The notes under the pieces are model-generated. The model was not told where the DNA came from and did no database searches. It saw only the letters and a list, made by a program, of their open reading frames with translations. A stretch of DNA of 64,000 bases, taken from the NCBI GenBank assembly GCA_944390575.1, contig CALXQJ010000010.1, positions 124,001 through 188,000 on the forward strand, written 5' to 3'. Made by a program: the position numbers and the translations under genes. Source of the stretch: an uncultured Spirochaetota bacterium (GTDB lineage Bacteria > Spirochaetota > Brachyspiria > Brachyspirales > Brachyspiraceae). Positions 36,956 through 44,332 of the stretch are shown here, piece after piece; the stretch's first letter is position 1; each line of letters starts with the position of its first letter.

Positions 36956-38080
36956 TTAAACTTCTTTTATATTTTTATATTCGTCAGGTAAACTCTTTAA
37001 TATTTTATTCATCTTGCTTGTTATATCTTCAAACATTTCTTTAATTAAAGAATTATCTAATAAATCATCAAATTCTTTTTTATTATCAATTTTATTATTA
37101 ATACTATTAACTTTATTTGTTTGATGTTTTGCAAAAGGGTGATTTTCCATAGCTTCTTTTATCATACTAGATAAAACATAAATATATCTTGATACTGTAG
37201 TATTAATATTAGAATGTCCAAGCATTTTAGATATAACATAAATATCAGTTCCACACTCAGCCATATCAGTAGCAAAACCTCTTCTTAAAGAATGGCAAGT
37301 AACTTTAGTATTTGATTCTCTTGAAACATAAAACATTATTGTGCTTATAGTATTTACTTTTACTGGATCACCATTTTTTGTTATAAATAAAATATTATGT
37401 TCTATTTTTTTTCTTTTTAATACATCTATTCTTAAACCTAAATATTCAATTAATTTTATTTTAATAATCTCAGAAAAAGAAACTACACGAGGTTTATCCC
37501 CTTTAGTTTTATAAATAGTAATTGTATTATTAAGTAGGTTAATGTTATTTATATCTATATGAGCAAGTTCTTTTCTTCGTATTCCTGTGTTTGACATTAG
37601 TAAAATCATAACAGTATTCCTTATACTACTAAAGCTATTTAAGTTTATTTTTTTAGTTATCTCAATAGTTTCTTTTGCTTTAATAAGTAATTGATTTTTA
37701 ACAGTAACCTTTGGAGTTTTAAGCTCATCAAACATATCAAAAAAAGTTTCAGTTGTTATCTTTTTATTTTTCAAAAGAAACTTAAAATAGTTTTTTACGG
37801 TTGTTATTCTTGAATGAATAATATCAGCACCTAACTTTTTATTTACTTGATACTCAATATAATTTTCAAGACATTTTCTATCTACTAAATAGAAATTGGT
37901 ATTATAGTTTTTATCTAAGAATTCATAGAAGTTTCTTATGTTGTTTGAATAAGTTACTAATGTAGTTTCAGATTTATAAAGTTTAATTTCATCAATAAAC
38001 TTTATAATTAAATTTGTATTGTTATTATCATATATTTTTAAACACTCTAATGTTTTTTTATTTTTATTTAAAGTTTTCAT
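36956..38080 (-). CDS. int: Tyrosine recombinase / phage integrase
   Basis: The 374-aa protein starts at the ATG ending at 38080 (MKTLNKNKKT); the upstream ATGGAG is in frame but carries its SD (GGAG, 9 bases). The N-terminal core-binding domain is ~30-140 and the catalytic domain ~150-350. Catalytic residues are visible: Arg in NTGIRRKELAHID, Lys in TKGDKPRVV, His-x-x-Arg in CHSLRRGFATDM, His in MLGHSNINTTVSRY and the Tyr in YIYVLS. Its position at the edge of the prophage, beside repeats, fits site-specific integration. Confidence 0.93.
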   Translation of the reverse strand: MKTLNKNKKTLECLKIYDNNNTNLIIKFIDEIKLYKSETTLVTYSNNIRNFYEFLDKNYNTNFYLVDRKCLENYIEYQVNKKLGADIIHSRITTVKNYFKFLLKNKKITTETFFDMFDELKTPKVTVKNQLLIKAKETIEITKKINLNSFSSIRNTVMILLMSNTGIRRKELAHIDINNINLLNNTITIYKTKGDKPRVVSFSEIIKIKLIEYLGLRIDVLKRKKIEHNILFITKNGDPVKVNTISTIMFYVSRESNTKVTCHSLRRGFATDMAECGTDIYVISKMLGHSNINTTVSRYIYVLSSMIKEAMENHPFAKHQTNKVNSINNKIDNKKEFDDLLDNSLIKEMFEDITSKMNKILKSLPDEYKNIKEV

Positions 38081-38241
38081 AAAGAACAACTCCATTTTTT
38101 AATTAGCATAAAGCTTTTAAAAAAGTTTGGTTCTTGTTTTTATAATAAAAAACAGAGTTGTTTATAATGTAATACTCGGTTGCTTTTTTATTAAATTATA
38201 ATTAAACTAAAAAAAGTTTTTAGTGAATGGAGTTTAATTTT

Positions 38242-38691
38242 ATGAAAAAAAGTCATTTATTGTATCTAATAATATTTTTATTTTTATCTTGTTCTAACCC
38301 AGAAACACCTAATATTGATAATAAAACAGAAACTGAAAAATCTAATTCTGACTTAACAATTAGAGATAGAGTAGGTAAGTATACTGGTAAAGATTTAGGC
38401 TCTGATTCAAATATGGAATTAGAAATAACAGAAGATGGATTTTTTAATATATTATTATCTATACCATCATCTACAGGAAACAATAGAGTTGTAAAAAGTA
38501 GTATAAACTTAAAAAATTATTATGATGAAAAGCTATTAGATTTAAAAGCATTTGGTGATTTTTATGATGAAACTGATTTAGCAGGACCAAGAAGATGTGA
38601 AGTTACTTTTAAGTTTATAAGTAAAGCAAAAGTAAGCATGTCTTTTAATTATAGAAATAATTTCTTTGGTTCTATTTTAGATAAGATATAA
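38242..38691 (+). CDS. Putative lipoprotein, possible lysogenic-conversion (moron) gene
   Basis: The 149-aa protein starts at the ATG at 38242 (MKKSHLLYLIIFLFLSC), which has GGAG 9 bases upstream; the upstream in-frame ATG at 38227 contains that SD. The lipobox FLSC predicts lipidation at Cys17. The mature part is beta-rich (NMELEITEDGFFNILLSI). It is transcribed opposite to the phage structural operon and next to the integrase, as conversion genes usually are. The leader layout (ATGGAGTT...ATGAAA) resembles that of the divergent integrase gene. Function unknown. Confidence 0.65.
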   Translation: MKKSHLLYLIIFLFLSCSNPETPNIDNKTETEKSNSDLTIRDRVGKYTGKDLGSDSNMELEITEDGFFNILLSIPSSTGNNRVVKSSINLKNYYDEKLLDLKAFGDFYDETDLAGPRRCEVTFKFISKAKVSMSFNYRNNFFGSILDKI

Positions 38692-38736
38692 AATATTATA
38701 TTTTATCTAAATTATAGATGTTAATTATTAACATTA

Positions 38737-39006
38737 GGTTCATTATCGGAAAGTGGGAGAAGTAACGGTATTCAAGGTGATGCTGGTAGAAATGCTACGG
38801 GTAATCATAATTTTTATGGTTATAAAGGAGGATCTGGTTCAGGTATAAGCCCTACAAAGATTCTTAGAAAGAATGCAGTGGCAGCTGGCAGTCAAACAGA
38901 TATGGATTATTTACAAGTAAATTTTAATTTTTCTAGAGTTTATGCTACCGCAAATGAATTTAGAGTTAGAAATAGATACATAAGAATATATAAAAGAATA
39001 TCATAA
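38737..39006 (+). pseudogene. Silent inverted copy of the tail-fibre C-terminus
   Basis: The plus-strand frame has no start codon and reads GSLSESGRSNGIQGDAGRNA and ends FRVRNRYIRIYKRIS. The expressed fibre, on the opposite strand, reads GSLSEEGRSNGFQGDAGRNA and ends FRTRNRLIRIYKRIA. The middle regions (about 50 residues) are different. This is an alternative receptor-type C-terminal cassette in inverted orientation. Its left boundary (38730-38797) is an inverted repeat of 39869-39937, with about 60 of 69 bases identical. Confidence 0.8.
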
Positions 39007-39009
39007 ATG

Positions 39010-39651
39010 TTAGTTTAATATTTTTTCTGCTTTAGGATTTGATTCTTTTATTTCCAAACGAGTTCTATTTAATTCTTCAAGTAAAGATTGTTCTATCTCA
39101 GTTAATAGTCCCTGTGATGATAAATTATGTAAAACAGATTCTAATAATTCTGCTCTTTTACCATCTAATTTGCTACTATATTCTGCTTGTCTAATATTTA
39201 TTATATGATTATTGTATTCTTCTTGAGTTATAATTTCTTCTTCTAATTTTTCAATCATAGTTTTTTCTACAATAGAATATTTTTTATTTTCTTTCTGATA
39301 TTCTATCTTTTGATTTTCATCAAGTTCTTCTAAATTACGTTGTATTAATCTTATTTTATCTTCTTCATAAGCTGGATTTAATTCTACTACTACACCATCT
39401 TTTATTACTTCATTCTCTTTAAGTATAAGTATTTTTTCTTTTATTTGCTCTCCTAAACTTTTAATACTACCATCATCATTAATAGCTCTTATATCTTCTA
39501 CAGCCATATTTTTTATATTATCAAATACTTTATACTTATCTTCAGATGTTAAAATATTTGATTTTATTAATTTATCTACAATTGTATTTACATTACTATT
39601 AAAAGATAAAATCTTTTTAATTTTATTATTTTTATAAATAACTATATGCAT
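39010..39651 (-). CDS. Tail-fibre partner / assembly protein (inferred)
   Basis: The 213-aa mostly helical protein, with long charged coiled-coil regions (KKYSIVEKTMIEKLEEEIIT), lies directly downstream of the fibre gene. It has an SD, AGGAG, overlapping the end of the fibre gene. Placement immediately after a fibre is typical for fibre chaperones, but no recognised family motif is seen. It sits between the two fibre C-termini and would invert with them. Confidence 0.5.
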   Translation of the reverse strand: MHIVIYKNNKIKKILSFNSNVNTIVDKLIKSNILTSEDKYKVFDNIKNMAVEDIRAINDDGSIKSLGEQIKEKILILKENEVIKDGVVVELNPAYEEDKIRLIQRNLEELDENQKIEYQKENKKYSIVEKTMIEKLEEEIITQEEYNNHIINIRQAEYSSKLDGKRAELLESVLHNLSSQGLLTEIEQSLLEELNRTRLEIKESNPKAEKILN

Positions 39652-39666
39652 ATTTATAACTCCTTA

Positions 39667-40896
39667 TCAAGCTATTCTTTTATATATTCTAATTAATCTA
39701 TTTCTAGTTCTAAACTCATTTGCTGTAATATATGCACGAGATAAATTAACATCAATATCTTTACTCCCTCCCGTACCAAGTTGTAGCTTAGTACTTCCAG
39801 AATTTCTTGTAGTAGATACTCCATTACTCTGTAGTACTGTATCAAATCTTGTATTAGTTAAACTAAAAGTAGCATTTCTACCAGCATCACCTTGAAAGCC
39901 GTTGCTTCTTCCTTCTTCCGATAATGAACCTTCTGTTCTTAAAAATATAGATTCATTAGCATATTTAAGCTCCCAAATGGTATTAGGATATAGATTTTCT
40001 GGAGCTTCCTCTTCTAAAAAACTACCATCATCACTTGCTAATTGAAAATAATAGCAACCTATAGGACAAATAAAATTTATTAATGTTTCTATGTTTATTC
40101 TTTCTAATAATATTTCATCTATAACTTTTTGAAGATTTTTTGCTTTAAGTCCACTTGTTCCATTATCATAAGCAACTTCTGTGGCTACTGTTGCTACATC
40201 ATTAGCACTAACTAAAGTTAAATAACTCTTATCTATATCCCATTCTGTCGCTGTAAATATTCTATTTACTCTATATAGTCTGTTGTCGTGAAAGATAAAA
40301 TCATTTACTCTATATTCATCTCCTACAACATAGTTTTTAGAGACTCCACCTTTTAGAGTTATAAGAGCATCTTGAACTTCAACATTATGCCCTGCTATTA
40401 ATTTATTTTGCTTGGTATGATCAAGGTCATTTATTTGATTTTGAAGTCCTGTATCTTCTTCTTTTCTGTTTTGCATTTCTAAAGTAATGCTTTGAGTTAA
40501 ATTAGATATTTCAGATTTTATAGTTGTATCTTCTTCTTTGAGAGCTTCTACTTGAGAATCTAAAGTATCTATTTGAGATTGTAGCTCACTATATGCAGAA
40601 GTTCTATTTTGTATTTCACTATTTAGATTCTCTTCTAAAACAGTTATTTTCTCTTGTAGAGTATTATCACTATTAATTCTGTTATTAGTTTCATTATAGA
40701 GTTTATTGTCTAACTCATCAGCTCTTTCTTTTAATTCTTTTATATTAGAAACAGGAGGTTCAGCACTTGCTCCACCTTTTACAACTTCAACATTTCTAAT
40801 AATTTGATTAATATCCTCAGCAAAAATTGTTGTATCAGGTTGCTGGGCTTCTATTTCATTATATTCAGTAGGCTTTTTTAATAGTGCATTTGACAT
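39667..40896 (-). CDS. Phage tail fibre / collar-type receptor protein
   Basis: The 409-aa product starts at MSNALLKKPTEYNE, the ATG ending at 40896, with GGAG 10 bases before it; the frame is open 16 codons further. The N-terminal part attaches to the virion (EINQIIRNVEVVKGG), followed by a long coiled-coil (residues ~60-150) and a GSLSEEGRSNGFQGDAGRNA knob region. The C-terminal ~85 residues correspond to the inverted silent copy at 38737-39006. It stops with TGA, followed by the SD of the next gene. Confidence 0.75.
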   Translation of the reverse strand: MSNALLKKPTEYNEIEAQQPDTTIFAEDINQIIRNVEVVKGGASAEPPVSNIKELKERADELDNKLYNETNNRINSDNTLQEKITVLEENLNSEIQNRTSAYSELQSQIDTLDSQVEALKEEDTTIKSEISNLTQSITLEMQNRKEEDTGLQNQINDLDHTKQNKLIAGHNVEVQDALITLKGGVSKNYVVGDEYRVNDFIFHDNRLYRVNRIFTATEWDIDKSYLTLVSANDVATVATEVAYDNGTSGLKAKNLQKVIDEILLERINIETLINFICPIGCYYFQLASDDGSFLEEEAPENLYPNTIWELKYANESIFLRTEGSLSEEGRSNGFQGDAGRNATFSLTNTRFDTVLQSNGVSTTRNSGSTKLQLGTGGSKDIDVNLSRAYITANEFRTRNRLIRIYKRIA

Positions 40897-40909
40897 TTTA
40901 CATAAACTC

Positions 40910-41146
40910 CTATTTATTACTATAATTAAAATAATTACTACCAACTTGTAAGTTAAACCATTTTTGCCATTTAACTATATGAATAGTAGTATACTGATAT
41001 GCTTTTAATAAATCTTTTTCTGATTCTATTTCAGGAATATAATATTGCCTTGGAGGAGTAGATAATGGAATACTAATGTATTCTTTACTAGTTTGACAAC
41101 TGAGTAAAATAGTTATAAAAATCATTACTAATATAATTAATCGCAT
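40910..41146 (-). CDS. Putative outer-membrane spanin lipoprotein (Rz1-like)
   Basis: The 78-aa lipoprotein, MRLIILVMIFITILLSCQTSK, has lipobox LLSC and a Pro-containing mature part (STPPRQYYIPE). Its start lies inside the end of the upstream i-spanin gene in another reading frame (overlap 41088-41146). This nested layout is typical of Rz/Rz1 pairs, which span the periplasm and fuse the inner and outer membranes at lysis. It is short and lipid-anchored, as for o-spanins. Confidence 0.72.
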   Translation of the reverse strand: MRLIILVMIFITILLSCQTSKEYISIPLSTPPRQYYIPEIESEKDLLKAYQYTTIHIVKWQKWFNLQVGSNYFNYSNK

Positions 41147-41447
41147 TCTTATTTTCCTTGCTAAGCTCTATAATATTTAGTTGTTCTATTGCATAGCTAG
41201 AATTACTATACGCTACTAAAATCTTTATTTTATCCTGATGAAAGATATTTTCTTTTATAAGTAAACTATTTGTAATATTCAAGTTTTCTATATTAGCTTC
41301 TAGTTCTTCAATTTTATCTTCATAGCTATTTATTTTATTAACAAAAATAACACTACTAATTATGACTGTTAATATAAATAAAAAGATATATGTATATTTA
41401 TTAGAAAATATTTTTAATAGTAAACTTAAAATATTAAAATACATCAT
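41088..41447 (-). CDS. Putative inner-membrane spanin (Rz-like)
   Basis: The 119-aa protein has one N-terminal membrane helix (YIFLFILTVIISSVIFVN) followed by a coiled coil (NSYEDKIEELEANIENLNI), which is the Rz topology. The stop is TAG at 41088-41090, inside the o-spanin gene, with a TAA directly after it. The start ATG is uncertain between two adjacent ATGs (41447 and 41444). It overlaps the preceding small gene by 4 bases (ATGA). Confidence 0.72.
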   Translation of the reverse strand: MMYFNILSLLLKIFSNKYTYIFLFILTVIISSVIFVNKINSYEDKIEELEANIENLNITNSLLIKENIFHQDKIKILVAYSNSSYAIEQLNIIELSKENKNAINYISNDFYNYFTQLSN

Positions 41448-41626
41448 TCTTTTGTTATTTTCTTTTCAAAGACACTAAGGTCTATTTTTATATTGTCTAT
41501 ATTTTCAAGCCCATAATAATCAACCATATCTTGAATATCCTTCTTTACATCTTCAAGCTTTTTAGATATCCACCAATTTAACTCCTCTTTATTAGCACCA
41601 TAAATATTGTAGTTTTGATGAAACAT
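41444..41626 (-). CDS. Small phage protein (60 aa) in the lysis cassette
   Basis: The 60-aa soluble protein (MFHQNYNIYGANKEELNWW) has a charged helical C-terminal part. It is preceded by GGAG and coupled to the i-spanin start by a 4-base overlap. Unrecognised. Confidence 0.5.
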   Translation of the reverse strand: MFHQNYNIYGANKEELNWWISKKLEDVKKDIQDMVDYYGLENIDNIKIDLSVFEKKITKE

Positions 41627-41643
41627 ATTATTATCTCCTTAAA

Positions 41644-41892
41644 TTATTTTTTATTCTCATCTACTAAATCTTTTTTATAAGCAAAAAAGTTTTTGATAAA
41701 AATAGAGCCATCTACAGGTAGTAATATTAAAAAACCAGATATAGCTATAAATAAAAGTCCTTGACAATCATCACTAGACAAAGGAGCTTTATTTAATATA
41801 CTCTGATAGTGATATTCAAAAAATATGAACATCACTATTAATGTTTTAATAATATTACTTATACTTTTAGCTTTAATTTTTTTACTTCTCAT
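41644..41892 (-). CDS. Small two-helix membrane protein, candidate holin
   Basis: The 82-aa protein has two hydrophobic segments (about residues 13-30 and 46-66: GLLFIAISGFLILLPVDG), a positively charged N-terminus and a charged C-terminal tail. This class II holin-like topology, next to the endolysin gene, suits a pore former for lysis. No sequence match is claimed. Confidence 0.55.
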   Translation of the reverse strand: MRSKKIKAKSISNIIKTLIVMFIFFEYHYQSILNKAPLSSDDCQGLLFIAISGFLILLPVDGSIFIKNFFAYKKDLVDENKK

Positions 41893-41894
41893 TT

Positions 41895-42275
41895 TTAATT
41901 ACCTCTTTCATAAAATATTTTTAGAAAGTTATATAAAAAAGTACCAATAGCACCAAAAGCACCTATAACAGCAACTATACCTACTAAAACATTACGTATT
42001 TTTATAAAGCTACGCATATTTATATTATCTTTTAAATTGTTCTCTATATTTGTTAAAGTAGATTGAATAGAGACTATTTCACTTTCAATATTTTCTAGTT
42101 TTATATTTGAAGTTACTTTTTCTATACGTTCATTATGAAGAGAAGTTTTTATATCAGATATTTGAGATTTTATTTCTTTAATTTCATTAATCAAACCATT
42201 TCCATTAGGACTACCATTTTTATTTAATCCAAGTTTGCTTAATATAATTAATAGTTGTTCTTGAACTTGTTCCAT
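41895..42275 (-). CDS. XhlA-like phage protein with C-terminal membrane anchor
   Basis: The 126-aa protein is coiled-coil over residues ~30-90 and has a single hydrophobic segment near the C-terminus (VLVGIVAVIGAFGAIGTFLY). The arrangement resembles the membrane-anchored haemolysin-like XhlA proteins that accompany endolysins in phages of Gram-positive bacteria. It may help position the lysis machinery. It is 13 bases downstream of the endolysin gene. Confidence 0.5.
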   Translation of the reverse strand: MEQVQEQLLIILSKLGLNKNGSPNGNGLINEIKEIKSQISDIKTSLHNERIEKVTSNIKLENIESEIVSIQSTLTNIENNLKDNINMRSFIKIRNVLVGIVAVIGAFGAIGTFLYNFLKIFYERGN

Positions 42276-42287
42276 AAATTAAATACC

Positions 42288-42845
42288 TTATACAGATTCT
42301 GCTCTTTTAATCCATCCTTTTAGAAAGACTTTACTTTGTGGATTCTTTTTTACAAGGTTTTTATAAAACTCTTTCTCATACTGATTAAATAATATTACAT
42401 TCTCTTTATTAGCATTCAAGAATGCTTCTTTTGTTTGATTTCCATATTTGCCGTCTGCTAATATACCACAAGCCTTTTGTCCTACTATTAAACCTCTTTT
42501 AAGCCCTGCATTAACAGTTAGTAAAAGTAAGTTAGCAGCGAACTCCTGACAAGATATCTCATCACCATTGTATGTATCCCAATAATGCTTTTTATAAAAA
42601 GCTTCTATTTCTTCTTCTACCTCTTGATTATTACCTAAAATACTATTAATACGTTTTGATACTTCAGATAATGAAATGTTTTTAGACTCTTTTTTTATTA
42701 GATCTATTTTTTACCAGAAACTCATTTTAGGATAATTTTTTCTTGTTATACCCTTATAAGTTTCTCCTCCAGTGTCTGAAATGTGATTAGAGTAACCACC
42801 TTCCCATTTTTCTAATATTTGAAATGCTTTTTTAAAGTCAGCCAT
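42288..42845 (-). pseudogene. GH108-type endolysin interrupted by an in-frame TAA
   Basis: The ATG ends at 42845 and overlaps the upstream gene's TAA by one base. The frame reads MADFKKAFQILEKWEGGYSN and then DTGGETYKGITRKNYP. This is the GH108 lysozyme-like signature (E-G-G-Y with the catalytic Glu15, D-x-G-G-x-T-x-x-G-I). Codon 45 is TAA (42711-42713), after MSFW. The frame continues KIDLIKKES to a C-terminal PG-binding-3 domain (ILADGKYGNQT, VFLKGWIKRAES) and stops at TAA 42288-42290. The stop needs only CAA or AAA to TAA. If not read through, this endolysin is dead. Confidence 0.8.
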
Positions 42846-43303
42846 TAACAAGCTCCTTTATATTTTTCTAATTTATTATCAAGCTCTTCATTAATAGCAT
42901 TTTTATCTATTTCTTTATATTTCCAGTAAAATGCTTGTTTTTCAAATATATTTTTAGAATAACCATATCTACTATTAATTACATATAAAATTATAAATTT
43001 AAACCAACCAAGTTTCTTATTTTGTATCGTGTATACTAATTGCTCTTTATAAATAACACTCTCGCTACTAATAGAATTAAATAAATCTTTATTTAGAAGA
43101 TGTACTTTATTACTAATAGGATTAAGAACACCTATTATAGTTTTATGACAAAATACATTTAGAAATGTAATTATCAAAGAAATAAAGCTATTCGCTACAA
43201 AATCTAATTCTCCTATTTTTACTTCTTTCTTAATATTCTTCTCAAAAATAAAAAGAGAAAAAGTTAAAATAAAAATAAACAGTACTATGAAAACTCCTAT
43301 CAT
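42845..43303 (-). CDS. Phage membrane protein (152 aa)
   Basis: The 152-aa protein has an N-terminal membrane helix (MIGVFIVLFIFILTFSLFIF). A second hydrophobic stretch near residue 40 (FISLIITFLNVFCHK) is followed by a basic, helical C-terminal part. No family is recognised. Its stop overlaps the endolysin ATG (TAATG), and its start overlaps the preceding stop by 4 bases, so it belongs to the lysis operon. Confidence 0.5.
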   Translation of the reverse strand: MIGVFIVLFIFILTFSLFIFEKNIKKEVKIGELDFVANSFISLIITFLNVFCHKTIIGVLNPISNKVHLLNKDLFNSISSESVIYKEQLVYTIQNKKLGWFKFIILYVINSRYGYSKNIFEKQAFYWKYKEIDKNAINEELDNKLEKYKGAC

Positions 43304-43644
43304 TGTTTAATCTCCTGATTTTTTAATTCATATGTTTTCACATAGCTACTATTATGTTTTACCTTAGCAATTGATAGTTTCTCTTCTCTTTTTTTGATTT
43401 CTGATATGGCTTTTTCCATACTCTGAATACTTTCACTATACTCAAAAGTTGTATTTTCATGAGTAGTAATGTTATAGCCCTTATGTATGATCTTACCATC
43501 TTTAGCCTTAACTATAGCAATAACTTCTTCTTTTAAGTTATCCAAAGCTTCCCTATTTTTCTTTTCTTCTTGTTTACATTTCAGATATTTATCCAAAATG
43601 TTACTTTCTTTTTTTGTGAGTTCAGATATACTTTTTTTAGACAT
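43300..43644 (-). CDS. Phage coiled-coil protein (114 aa)
   Basis: The 114-aa protein has Lys/Glu-rich helical sequence (MSKKSISELTKKESNILDKY) and no membrane segment. It overlaps the next membrane-protein gene by 4 bases. Unrecognised. Confidence 0.45.
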   Translation of the reverse strand: MSKKSISELTKKESNILDKYLKCKQEEKKNREALDNLKEEVIAIVKAKDGKIIHKGYNITTHENTTFEYSESIQSMEKAISEIKKREEKLSIAKVKHNSSYVKTYELKNQEIKQ

Positions 43645-43709
43645 ATTTAGAATTATCCTTATAATTTATTTTTATACTTAATAAAAAATAATATAAGGAT
43701 AATTCACTT

Positions 43710-44114
43710 TTATTTTTCTACTATATACGGTAGTAATTCTACTAAAGATGATTTTAATTCTGTTTTAATTGCATCGATTCTCTGTGATATATTACTTTGG
43801 GATACATTTAACATTTTTGCAATTTCTTTTTGAGTATAACCTTGTGAATAAAGACTTAATAGCTTTTTTTGTTTAGGATTCAAAAATGCTATAATAATTC
43901 TTTTAATATCTCTATCTTCTACATTAGAAAGTCCAAAAGAATAAAATATATTAGATAAATCTATATTTTCTACAGGTCTGTTAGTTGAATTAAATGTATT
44001 ATCAGAGTATATATCATTTTCTTTTTTATAGTTTTTAAGTATTTTACGCATACTACTACATAGCTCTTTACAATGAGCCCTCTTTGGACAAATATTACAA
44101 GTTCTATTTTTCAT
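43710..44114 (-). CDS. Sigma-70 region 4-like phage regulator with a Cys-rich N-terminus
   Basis: The 134-aa protein begins MKNRTCNICPKRAHCKELC, which has four Cys in a zinc-ribbon-like array. The C-terminal half is a sigma region-4/LuxR-like helix-turn-helix, KQKKLLSLYSQGYTQKEIAK, continuing MLNVSQSNISQRIDAIK. It may activate late or lysis transcription, as phage sigma-like factors do. It sits between the tail and lysis genes. Its 3' end precedes a gap of 65 bases and its start overlaps the small preceding gene by 4 bases. Confidence 0.7.
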   Translation of the reverse strand: MKNRTCNICPKRAHCKELCSSMRKILKNYKKENDIYSDNTFNSTNRPVENIDLSNIFYSFGLSNVEDRDIKRIIIAFLNPKQKKLLSLYSQGYTQKEIAKMLNVSQSNISQRIDAIKTELKSSLVELLPYIVEK

Positions 44115-44317
44115 TTGCTTACTCCATAGTATATATTATTAATATAAGCAGATATTTTCTTAACATCATCTACAGTAAAAGGGCTATTAATATTAAGAGC
44201 TTTTGAAGCTAAAGATATATCTTGTTGAAAATCTATAATATCTTGACTGTCTACTCTATAAGCTATTTCATCAACATCTAATTTACTAATATATAAAATA
44301 CTTAAATATGAAACCAT
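44111..44317 (-). CDS. Small phage protein (68 aa) upstream of the sigma-like gene
   Basis: The 68-aa acidic helical protein (MVSYLSILYISKLDVDEIAY) is coupled to the regulator by a 4-base overlap. It has no recognisable domain; it could be a small tail-assembly or regulatory protein. Confidence 0.45.
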   Translation of the reverse strand: MVSYLSILYISKLDVDEIAYRVDSQDIIDFQQDISLASKALNINSPFTVDDVKKISAYINNIYYGVSK

Positions 44318-44332
44318 ACAAACTCCATAACT

